64,000 nucleotides of DNA, taken from NCBI RefSeq assembly GCF_016703145.1, contig NZ_JADJCO010000002.1, positions 372,001 through 436,000 on the forward strand. Direction: 5' to 3'. The position numbers and the translations under genes are program-made. Origin of the DNA: Ottowia sp. GTDB taxonomy: Bacteria; Pseudomonadota; Gammaproteobacteria; Burkholderiales; Burkholderiaceae_C. Positions 50,866 through 58,002 of this stretch are shown piece after piece. The notes under the pieces are model-generated. The model was not told the DNA's origin. It was given only the letters and a program-made list of their open reading frames with translations, and did not search any database. Every line of letters starts with the position of its first letter. Position 1 is the first letter of the stretch.

Positions 50866-51806
50866 GGCCCCTTGGAGCGGACGCGGCGGCGCGGGGTTTC
50901 CGCGTCCGGCGCGGAATTTGTAACGCCCGCGGCGACGTGGCCCGCCGGCACGTGGCGCGCGGCGTGCGCGACGTGGCCGGTCTGGTCGTCGAAGAAGAAG
51001 TCGGGCTCGAACTCGCGCAGGAACTCGCCCTTGGGCAGGCCGCCGAGGAACATCGCCTCGTCCACGCGGATGTTCCACTGCATCAGCGTCTGGATGGCGC
51101 GGCGGTGGGCCGGCGCGCCGCGCGCGGTGACCAGCGCCGTGCGGATGCGCATGCGTGGCGTGCCCGACTGCTGCAGCCGGTGCAGCGCGACGAGGAAGGG
51201 CTTGAACGGCCCGCCGGGCAGCGGCTGGGCGGCCTTGCGCGTCTCGTGCTTCTGGAACGCGCTCAGGCCCTTCTTCTGGAACACCTGCTCGGCCTCGTCC
51301 GAGAACAGCACCGCGTCGCCGTCGAAGGCGATGCGCACCTCGTCGGGGTAGCGGTCGCCGGCGGGCGCCGCGTCCACCATCACGTGCGCGGCCGGAAAGC
51401 CGGCGGCCAGCGCCTCGCGCACGTCCTGCGCGTTGGCCGACAGGAAGATGTCCGCCTGCAGCGGCCGCAGGTAGCCGAAGGGCGGGCGGCCCTGGGTGAA
51501 CACGCCGCGCTCCAGCCGCAGCGCCGCCGCCGCGCCCGAGTTGAAGATGCGCATGCCCGAGACCGGGTCGTTGCGCGAAAGGATCACCACCTCGACGCGC
51601 TCCACCCCGTCCTCGTTGAAGCGCAGCAGCTTGCGCACCATCGAGTGCGCGATGCCGGGCCGCGCCGGCACGTCCAGCCGTTCGAGCTGCAGCCGCATGT
51701 AGCCCTCCGGGTCGCCGGCGTCGAAGATGCGGTTCTCCTCCTCCAGGTCGAACAGGGCGCGCGAGGAAATCGCGACCACCAGCTTGTCGTCGAGGCTGGC
51801 GGGCAT
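50862..51806 (-). CDS. Cytosolic 5'-nucleotidase family protein
   Basis: A 314-residue protein matching bacterial 5'-nucleotidases. The start SLDDKLVVAISSRALFDLEEEN and the blocks IVVILSRNDP (read as EVVILSRNDPVSGMRIFNS) and IAFDGDAVLFSDEAE carry the haloacid-dehalogenase-like Asp motif. VFQKKGLSAFQKHE is also conserved. It would dephosphorylate nucleoside monophosphates. Co-oriented with gspF (2-bp gap) and the EF-hand gene. Confidence 0.88.
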   Translation of the reverse strand: MPASLDDKLVVAISSRALFDLEEENRIFDAGDPEGYMRLQLERLDVPARPGIAHSMVRKLLRFNEDGVERVEVVILSRNDPVSGMRIFNSGAAAALRLERGVFTQGRPPFGYLRPLQADIFLSANAQDVREALAAGFPAAHVMVDAAPAGDRYPDEVRIAFDGDAVLFSDEAEQVFQKKGLSAFQKHETRKAAQPLPGGPFKPFLVALHRLQQSGTPRMRIRTALVTARGAPAHRRAIQTLMQWNIRVDEAMFLGGLPKGEFLREFEPDFFFDDQTGHVAHAARHVPAGHVAAGVTNSAPDAETPRRRVRSKGP

Positions 51807-51808
51807 GG

Positions 51809-53026
51809 CTATCGAACCCACTGGTTGAGCTGGATGATCGGCAGCATCACCGCCAGCACGATCAGCATGACGACCAGGCCCATGGTGACGATGAGCAGCG
51901 GCTCCAGCACCGTGGCCAGCTGCATGGCGCGGCGCTGCACCTCGGCCGACAACTGGGCGGCGGCGCGCTGCAGCATCGCCGGCAGCTGGCCGGTCTGCTC
52001 GCCCAGGCGGGCGAACATGGCCAGCAGGCCCGGAAAGCGCTTCTTCTGCGCCAGCGCCGACGCCAGCGGCGCGCCCTCGCGCACCAGCACCAGCGCGTCC
52101 TCGGCGTCGGCGCGCATGGCCGTGTTGTGCAGCGTCTCGGCGGCGGCCTGCAGCGCGCGCAGGATCGGCACGCCGGCGCCGGCCAGCATTGCCAGCGTGG
52201 CGCCGAAGCGCGCCGCGTTGTAGCCGCGCGCCAGCCGGCCGATCAGCGGCAGGCGCAGCCACGCGGCATCGAATTTCTGGCGAAATACGGCGTTGGCCAG
52301 CGCCAGCCTTGCGCCGACAGCTATTAAAACAAGAGCGCCCAGCAGCCACCAGCCCCAGCCGCGCACGAAGTCGCTCAAGCCCAGCATGGCCACCGTCAGC
52401 CACGGCAGGCTCTGCTTGGTGCCGGCGAACACCGCCGCCACCTGCGGCACCACGTAGCTGACGAGGAAGACCACGATCACGATCGCCACCAGCGTGACGA
52501 TGGCCGGGTACAGCGCCGCGCCGACCAGCTTGGCGCGCAGCGCCTGGCGCTCCTCCAGGTCGTCGGCCAGGCGCTCCAGCACGGCGCCCAGGTCGCCGCC
52601 CTGTTCGCCGGCGGCGATGACGGCGGTGTACACGCCAGAGAACTCGCGCGGGTGCCGCGCCATGGCCTTGGCCAGCGGCGAGCCGGCGTTGACCTCGGCG
52701 CGCAGGCTGGCGATGAGCTGGCGCTGGCGGTCGGTCCCGGCCTCCTCGGACAGCGCGGTCAGTGCGCGCTCCAGGGGCAGGCCCGAGGACACCAGCCCGG
52801 CGAGCTGGCGCGTCCAGATGGCCAGCGGCGCGGCGCCGAACGCGCGCCCGCCCCACAGCGGCCGCGACAGCATCGAGCCGCCGTCGCCGGCCACCGGCTC
52901 CACCGCCAGCGGCACCAGCGACTGCCCGCGCAGCAGCGCGCGCGCGGCGCGGGCCGTGTCGGCCTCGATCACGCCCTTGCGGGTCTGGCCGTCGGCTTGC
53001 AGGGCTTCGAAGGTGTAGGCGGGCAC
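51809..53026 (-). CDS. gspF: Type II secretion inner-membrane protein GspF
   Basis: A 405-residue platform protein with two GspF domains (IWTRQLAGLVSSGLPLERALTAL; ARFGATLAMLAGAGVPILRALQAA), each followed by membrane segments, ending MVLIVLAVMLPII-like. It anchors pseudopilus assembly. The GTG at 53026 (PAYTFEALQADG) is chosen because longer starts run into the tRNA-Arg gene. A copy of the dispersed repeat is translated at about residues 232-252, adding rare TTA and ATA codons. Other gsp genes are not in the window. Confidence 0.9.
   Translation of the reverse strand: MPAYTFEALQADGQTRKGVIEADTARAARALLRGQSLVPLAVEPVAGDGGSMLSRPLWGGRAFGAAPLAIWTRQLAGLVSSGLPLERALTALSEEAGTDRQRQLIASLRAEVNAGSPLAKAMARHPREFSGVYTAVIAAGEQGGDLGAVLERLADDLEERQALRAKLVGAALYPAIVTLVAIVIVVFLVSYVVPQVAAVFAGTKQSLPWLTVAMLGLSDFVRGWGWWLLGALVLIAVGARLALANAVFRQKFDAAWLRLPLIGRLARGYNAARFGATLAMLAGAGVPILRALQAAAETLHNTAMRADAEDALVLVREGAPLASALAQKKRFPGLLAMFARLGEQTGQLPAMLQRAAAQLSAEVQRRAMQLATVLEPLLIVTMGLVVMLIVLAVMLPIIQLNQWVR
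52271..52331 (-). repeat. Dispersed repeat, copy 7, inside gspF
   Basis: The minus strand reads GTTTTAATAGCTGTCGGCGC, then AAGGCTGGCGCTGGCC and GTATTTCGCCAGAAATTC, matching the family order. It is in frame within gspF and holds codons TTA and ATA, rare in this gene. Confidence 0.6.
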
Positions 53027-53059
53027 GGGCGGCGGGCGGGCGCGGCGGGTTGGCGCGGG

Positions 53060-53134
53060 TGGCACCACCGACAGGAATCGAACCTGTATCTAGCGCTTAG
53101 GAGGCGCTCGTTCTATCCATTGAACTACGGCGGC
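53060..53134 (-). tRNA. tRNA-Arg (anticodon CCT)
   Basis: A 75-nt cloverleaf on the minus strand. Acceptor GCCGCCG pairs with CGGTGGT (two G-T pairs), the anticodon stem AGCGC/GCGCT encloses CTCCTAA with anticodon CCT, the T-arm is ACAGG/CCTGT, and CCA is encoded. It lies just upstream of gspF on the same strand. Confidence 0.95.
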
Positions 53135-53204
53135 GCGGGGACGGGCATTGTATCGGGGCCATCCGGGTGAGAATGGAACCACCCGCCGCCATCGCCCGCC
53201 GCCC

Positions 53205-54074
53205 ATGACCGACCTCGCCATCCCCAGCCTCCTGCCCCTGGCCGAGCGCCAGCGCCTGGCCCTGGGCCAGCGCCTGGCCACGCCCGGCGGGCGGGGCGAC
53301 CTGGTCTGGCACGCCTGGGGCGAGGCGCGCGACGGCGAGCCGCCGCTGGTGCTGCTGCACGGCGGCAGCGGCAGTTGGACGCACTGGGTCAAGAACATCC
53401 TGCCCCTGGTCGATGCCGGCCGCCGGGTGCTGGCGGCCGACCTGCCGGGCTTTGGCGATTCGGCCCCGCCGCTGGACGGCAGCGACGCCGACGCCATGCT
53501 GGAGCCCCTGGCCGCCGGCCTGCGCCAGCTCGCGCCGGGCGGGCAGGCCGACCTGGTGGGCTTTTCCTTCGGCGGCATGACCGCCGGCATGCTGCTGGCC
53601 GAGCACCCCGCGCTGGCGCGGCGCTTGGTGCTGGTCGGCGCGCCGGCCATGGGCGTGGTACCGGGCCGCCAGTTCGAGCTGAAGGCCTGGCGCCACCTGC
53701 AGGCGCCGCGGGATCAGGCAGAAGTGCACCGCCACAACCTGGGCGTGCTGATGCTGCACGCCCCCGACCTCATCGACGGCCTGGCGCTGGAGCTGCACAT
53801 CGCCAACGTGCAACGCGACCGCCTGCCGCGCCGCCGGCTGGCGCACACCGACATCCTGGCGCGCAGCCTGCCGCGCGTGCCTTGCCCGGTGCACGCCATC
53901 TATGGCGCGCACGATGCCATCTACCGCCAGCACATCCACGGGCTGAGCGACGCCTTCGCCGCCGCCGCGCCGCGCTTCGGCGGGCTGCGGCTCATCGAGG
54001 GCGCGGGCCACTGGGTGCAGTTCGAGGCGCCCGAGGCGTTCCACGCGGCGCTGCTGCGGGCATTGGAAGATTGA
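53205..54074 (+). CDS. Alpha/beta-hydrolase-fold protein
   Basis: A 289-residue alpha/beta hydrolase. LVLLHGGSGSWTHWVKN carries the oxyanion-hole HGG, the nucleophile Ser121 is in GFSFGG, the acid is probably Asp in YGAHDAIY and the base is His in GAGHWVQFE. It has no signal peptide. The ATG at 53205 is chosen because the upstream frame lies in the tRNA-Arg promoter region. Substrate unknown (ester or C-C bond). Confidence 0.9.
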   Translation: MTDLAIPSLLPLAERQRLALGQRLATPGGRGDLVWHAWGEARDGEPPLVLLHGGSGSWTHWVKNILPLVDAGRRVLAADLPGFGDSAPPLDGSDADAMLEPLAAGLRQLAPGGQADLVGFSFGGMTAGMLLAEHPALARRLVLVGAPAMGVVPGRQFELKAWRHLQAPRDQAEVHRHNLGVLMLHAPDLIDGLALELHIANVQRDRLPRRRLAHTDILARSLPRVPCPVHAIYGAHDAIYRQHIHGLSDAFAAAAPRFGGLRLIEGAGHWVQFEAPEAFHAALLRALED

Positions 54075-54077
54075 GGA

Positions 54078-54133
54078 TGATCCTGGCCTCAAGCCGGCAC
54101 GAATATTGCATCACAAGCTATTGAATCAATAGT
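54078..54133 (-). repeat. Dispersed repeat, copy 8
   Basis: The minus strand reads CTATTGATTCAATAGCTTGT, then GATGCAATATTCGTGCCGGC and TTGAGGCCAGG. It fills the gap between the hydrolase and frnE-like genes and ends next to the frnE ribosome-binding site. Confidence 0.75.
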
Positions 54134-54148
54134 GAAGAGAGGCCTGCC

Positions 54149-54808
54149 ATGCCGACCCCGCTGAAGATCGACTTCGTCTCCGACATCGCCTGCCCCTGGT
54201 GCGCCGTTGGCCTGGCCTCGCTGCTACGGGCGCTGGAGCGCAGCCAGGACGCGGTGCGGGCCACGCTGCGCTTCCAGCCCTTCGAGCTGAACCCCGGCAT
54301 GCCGCCCGGCGGCGAGGACGTGGGCGAGCACCTGGCGCGCAAGTACGGCTCCACGCCGGCGCAGCAGGCGCGGATGCGCGACACTATCCGCCAGCGCGGC
54401 GCCGAGGTGGGCTTCGCCTTCCACCCGGACGGGCGCGGGCGCATCGTCAACACCTTCGACGCGCACCGCCTGCTGCACTGGGCCGGGCTGCAGGGCGAAG
54501 GCCGGCAACTGGCGCTGAAGCAGGCCCTGCTGGCCGCCTGCCACGGCCGCGCCGCGTCCATGGAGTCGCCCGAGGTGCTGCTGGCCGCCGCGGCCGAGGC
54601 CGGGCTGGACGCGGCGCGCGCCCGCGCCATCCTGGACGGTGATGACTACGCCGCCGAGGTGCGCGCGGCCGAGCGCTTCTACCAGCACGCCGGCATCCAG
54701 TCGGTGCCGTCGGTCATCGTCAACGACCGGCACCTCATCTCCGGCGGGCAGCCGCCCGAGGTGTTCGAGCAGGCGCTGCGCAAGATCGCTCTGGAAGCGG
54801 GCGCCTGA
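54149..54808 (+). CDS. DsbA-family oxidoreductase (FrnE-like)
   Basis: A 219-residue cytoplasmic thioredoxin-fold protein of the 2-hydroxychromene isomerase/DsbA group, FrnE subfamily. IDFVSDIACPWCAVG holds the redox pair Cys15-x2-Cys18, and GIQSVPSVIVNDRHLISGGQPPEVF carries the cis-proline region. FQPFELNP is also typical. No signal peptide. It probably works in thiol-disulfide exchange under oxidative stress. Confidence 0.92.
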   Translation: MPTPLKIDFVSDIACPWCAVGLASLLRALERSQDAVRATLRFQPFELNPGMPPGGEDVGEHLARKYGSTPAQQARMRDTIRQRGAEVGFAFHPDGRGRIVNTFDAHRLLHWAGLQGEGRQLALKQALLAACHGRAASMESPEVLLAAAAEAGLDAARARAILDGDDYAAEVRAAERFYQHAGIQSVPSVIVNDRHLISGGQPPEVFEQALRKIALEAGA

Positions 54809-54831
54809 CGCGCGGGCCCGGCTTTACTTGA

Positions 54832-55242
54832 CTACTCCGGCGGCGCGGCTTCGCCGCCGTGCACCTTGGCGAAGGTCAGGATGACCTCGCGAATCAGCTT
54901 GCGCTGCGGGGCGGGCAGTTGCAGGAAGGCGTCGAAGGTCTCCCGCTCCAGGTAGCCCACGCCTTCGTTCCAGCGTTCTTGCTCGGTGCGCAACCGGCGC
55001 AGCGCCTGATCGCCAAAGCGCAGCGCATGGGGCTCGACTTTGAGCCAACGCGCAAGCTCCTGCAGCCTGTCTTGCCTGGGAATCGCTTCGCCATTGAGCC
55101 ACTTCCATGCGGCCTGCCTGCGGATCGGGTTGCCGGACCAGCGCAGATTGAACTCACGCTCCAGAACAGCGGCACTGGGGGCGAGGCGCCGCTCCTGCAT
55201 GGCTGCCCGCAACCGCTCGCTGAACTCCTGCTTTTCAGTCAT
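54832..55242 (-). CDS. Helix-turn-helix regulator upstream of the type III RM system
   Basis: A 136-residue protein with an XRE-like region (SERLRAAMQERRLAPSAAVLEREFNLRW; GNPIRRQAAWKWLNGEAIPRQDRLQELARWLKV), though the helix spacing is slightly unusual. The C-terminal part (FDAFLQLPAPQRKLIREVILTFAKVH) is a helical extension. It is divergent from mod (93 bp between starts), so it may control the restriction-modification genes like a C protein. I do not recognise a named family. Confidence 0.65.
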   Translation of the reverse strand: MTEKQEFSERLRAAMQERRLAPSAAVLEREFNLRWSGNPIRRQAAWKWLNGEAIPRQDRLQELARWLKVEPHALRFGDQALRRLRTEQERWNEGVGYLERETFDAFLQLPAPQRKLIREVILTFAKVHGGEAAPPE

Positions 55243-55276
55243 GCTGCCAAGTGGGCGGCGGGACAGTCGGAAAAAA

Positions 55277-55312
55277 TCCCTTACAGTTGACGAGAAATAT
55301 CCCTTTCAAGGG
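55277..55312. promoter_or_regulatory. Repeats in the mod divergent promoter region
   Basis: CCCTT occurs twice in the gap between the HTH gene and mod, and the second copy pairs with a following AAGGG (CCCTT TC AAGGG, 55301-55312). TTGACG at 55287-55292 could be a -35. A candidate operator for the HTH regulator; no clear -10 was found. Confidence 0.35.
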
Positions 55313-55335
55313 GACAACTCCGACACTGCTCCCTC

Positions 55336-57423
55336 ATGCCCAAGTCCCTGCTCGAACAACTGCCCGAGATCGTCGCCAACGGGCGCAAGCAAGCCGAACG
55401 CATCCTCGAAAGCCTGGAAACCCGCCAGCGCGTGCGCCTGCAGACACGCGAGGTTGTGCTGCCCGCCAGGGACAGCGCCGCGCAAGATTGGGTGACGCAG
55501 CAGCAGCGCCATGCACAGCAGGCCAATGCGTCAGCCGACGCGGGCTGGATGAACCACCTGATCTACGGCGACAACCTGCTCGCCATGGCCGCACTGCTGG
55601 CCGGCGACGAACACACGCCCAGCCTGCGCGGCAAGGTCGACCTGATCTACATCGACCCGCCGTTCGACAGCAAGGCCGACTACCGCACCAAGGTCGTGCT
55701 GCCGGGGGTGGAACTGGAGCAGAAGCCGTCTGTCATCGAGCAGTTTGCGTATTCGGATACGTGGAGCGATGGCACGGCGTCGTATCTGGCGATGATCACG
55801 CCGCGGTTAATTCTGATGCGGGAATTGCTGGCGGATACGGGCAGCATTTATGTGCATCTAGACTGGCATGTGGGGCACTATGTGAAGCTGGTAATGGATG
55901 AAGTTTTTGGGAAAGACCAGTTCATCAACGAGATCGTCTGGAAGCGCCAAACTGCAAAGGGAGACATTACCCAGGGTGCGACGCACATGGGTCGAATTCA
56001 CGACTGTATTTACTTCTATAGCAAGACTGGTGCGCATACATGGAGCCCAGTCTTCACGCCATACAACGCAGATTATGTTGAGAATTTTTATCGATATGAG
56101 GATAGAGCAGGAAAGTACCAACTCAGTGATATCACAGCACCTGGCGGTTCTGGCAAAGGCAATCCTTACTACGAATTTCTCGGAATATCACGTTACTGGC
56201 GCTTCTCAGAAAATCGCATGCGTGAGCTGCACGCCGAAGGTCGAATAGTTCAAACAAAGCCTGGTACTGTTCCAAGGCAAAAGCGCTATCTTGACGATAT
56301 GCCAGGAATTCCTCTTCAAGACCTTTGGCTTGACCTGCAACCAGTGCAAGCGCAAGCCAAAGAAGCCGTGGAATATGGCACTCAAAAACCCATTTCTCTG
56401 CTGGAACGAATCATTCAAGCGTCTTGCCCAGAAAATGGTCTTGTCGTCGATTTCAACGGCGGCTCTGGGACAACTGCCGCAGCAGCCGAAAAAATCGGCC
56501 GCCGCTGGGTTACTTCCGACATCGGGAAACCCGCTTGCATGGTCATGCGCAAGCGTCTGATTGACCAGGAGGCCAAGCCTTTTCTCTATCAAGCCATTGG
56601 CGACTACCAAGTCGAAGTCGCCAAGACTCATTTCGGCAAACGCGATTTCCGCGTTGGTGACCTGTCGCAAATCGTGCTCTCGCTCTATGGCGCCCTGCCG
56701 CTGCCGCCAGAGGCCAACCCCCAGCGCAACCTCGGCCAGATCGCAGGCGTGGAACTGAACGGCAGGCGTGGTCAGAAAACGTTGGTGCTGGCCGACTCCC
56801 CCAACAAGCTCACCGGCACCGCCACGCTCAAAAAGGCCATCGCCCAGCGTGACAACCTGCTGGGCGGCTGGGATCGCGTGGTGGTACTGGGCTGGAATTT
56901 CGAGCCCTCGATTGGCGAGGCGATTACCGCGCTGAACGACGATCGGCTCGAAGTGCTGGTGATTCCGCCCGACCTGCTGGACAGGCTCAAGAAGAAGGGC
57001 GGCGTGGAGAAACTGCGCGGGCAGGTGCGCTTTTCGTCGCTGCAATATTTGACGCTGCACCCCATTGCGCGTGCCGCGCAGGGCGATCAAGAAACGCTGA
57101 CCGTGCGGCTGAAGAATTACGTACTGCTCTCGCCCGAGGCCATCAACCTGGACGACGCCAACCGCGCCAAGCTGCAAGCGGTGGCCAATGCCGAGCCGCT
57201 GGCGTTGATCGAATACTGGGCGGTGGACCCGGACTACGACGGCGAGGTGTTCCGCTCGGTCTGGCAGGACTACCGGGGCAATACCGCGAACGATGCAGAC
57301 GAATTGCGCGTGGCGACGCAGGCGGTGGTGACGGTTCCGGCCAAACCCGGCCCACGCAAAGTGTGCGTGCGGGTGGTGGATTTGTTTGGGTTTGAGGCTG
57401 AAGTGGTGACTGCCCTGGCGTAG
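55336..57423 (+). CDS. mod: Type III DNA methyltransferase subunit Mod
   Basis: A 695-residue beta-class N6-adenine methyltransferase. The catalytic motif IV Asp107-Pro-Pro-Phe (IDPPFDSKADYRT) precedes the SAM-binding motif I starting Asp372 (DFNGGSGTT). Between them residues about 172-370 form the target-recognition region, whose DNA (about 55850-56560) is visibly AT-richer than its flanks, suggesting a replaced specificity module. The C-terminal part (residues 430-695) is conserved-looking. The partner res lies downstream, with a toxin-antitoxin pair between. Confidence 0.93.
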   Translation: MPKSLLEQLPEIVANGRKQAERILESLETRQRVRLQTREVVLPARDSAAQDWVTQQQRHAQQANASADAGWMNHLIYGDNLLAMAALLAGDEHTPSLRGKVDLIYIDPPFDSKADYRTKVVLPGVELEQKPSVIEQFAYSDTWSDGTASYLAMITPRLILMRELLADTGSIYVHLDWHVGHYVKLVMDEVFGKDQFINEIVWKRQTAKGDITQGATHMGRIHDCIYFYSKTGAHTWSPVFTPYNADYVENFYRYEDRAGKYQLSDITAPGGSGKGNPYYEFLGISRYWRFSENRMRELHAEGRIVQTKPGTVPRQKRYLDDMPGIPLQDLWLDLQPVQAQAKEAVEYGTQKPISLLERIIQASCPENGLVVDFNGGSGTTAAAAEKIGRRWVTSDIGKPACMVMRKRLIDQEAKPFLYQAIGDYQVEVAKTHFGKRDFRVGDLSQIVLSLYGALPLPPEANPQRNLGQIAGVELNGRRGQKTLVLADSPNKLTGTATLKKAIAQRDNLLGGWDRVVVLGWNFEPSIGEAITALNDDRLEVLVIPPDLLDRLKKKGGVEKLRGQVRFSSLQYLTLHPIARAAQGDQETLTVRLKNYVLLSPEAINLDDANRAKLQAVANAEPLALIEYWAVDPDYDGEVFRSVWQDYRGNTANDADELRVATQAVVTVPAKPGPRKVCVRVVDLFGFEAEVVTALA

Positions 57424-57438
57424 CCAAGCACACGGTTT

Positions 57439-57717
57439 CTACCGCTTCAAATCTCGATAGAAATTCTCATGCGGCCCCACGGCTTCCAGGTAGATCAAGC
57501 GCACGGTGTCTTCGCGGGAGTAGCCCAGCAGATAAAGCTGGCCGTTGCTGCGGAATTTGTGAACCCACAGGTGTGCCAGATCGCCCTTTTTCTGCTCGCC
57601 CGCGTCGGGATCGTGCGCAATGTCAACCACGGCAGCATCGACATCGGCCAGCAGGCTGGCGTGAAGCTTTTTGTAGGTGCGGGCAAAGCGCCGGGTCTGG
57701 CGCACTTCCCAACTCAT
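57439..57717 (-). CDS. RelE/ParE-family toxin
   Basis: A 92-residue toxin with the RelE fold. VRQTRRFARTYKKLHASLLADVDAAVVDI, LWVHKFRSNGQLYLLGYSRE and IYLEAVGPHENFYRDLKR match the family layout; the Arg/Lys-rich start and the C-terminal HENFYRDLK are typical. The start overlaps the antitoxin stop by 4 bp. It is antisense, between mod and res. It could be an mRNA interferase or gyrase inhibitor. Confidence 0.87.
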   Translation of the reverse strand: MSWEVRQTRRFARTYKKLHASLLADVDAAVVDIAHDPDAGEQKKGDLAHLWVHKFRSNGQLYLLGYSREDTVRLIYLEAVGPHENFYRDLKR

Positions 57718-57953
57718 GCTTGCTCGGCAGCGGCGCTGCGCGGAACAAAGGGAATGGCGTCTTCACGCGGCTCGGCCAGGCTCATCAGGCTTTCGGCGAT
57801 GAAGGAGGCGGGCAGGTCTGGATTGTCCAGCGCGGCGCGGCCCACCTTGGCCCAGAACTCGACCTGCCCTTGCACGGTGCGGAATTCCGCCTTGGCGGCG
57901 GTGCGGGCGGCGTCAACCAGCGTTTCGTCGATGCGCACGGAGATGGTGGACAT
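57714..57953 (-). CDS. ParD-like antitoxin
   Basis: A 79-residue protein matching the ParD-like family: MSTISVRIDETLVDAARTAAKAEFRTVQGQVEFW then AKVGRAALDNPDLPASFIAESL. The N-terminal strand and helices form a ribbon-helix-helix-type domain, and the acidic tail (PREDAIPFV) should bind the toxin. Antitoxin-first order, overlapping the toxin by 4 bp. It starts 49 bp before the divergent res gene. Confidence 0.85.
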   Translation of the reverse strand: MSTISVRIDETLVDAARTAAKAEFRTVQGQVEFWAKVGRAALDNPDLPASFIAESLMSLAEPREDAIPFVPRSAAAEQA

Positions 57954-58002
57954 GAGGCGCTCCTTTCGTGATTTACCACAATTGTAGGCAAAAGAGATTT
58001 CC

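Noticed and set aside
53060..53134. tRNA-Arg as the ICE or island attachment site
   Set aside because: No duplicated 3' end, integrase or boundary was seen nearby; the defence locus begins 1.7 kb away.
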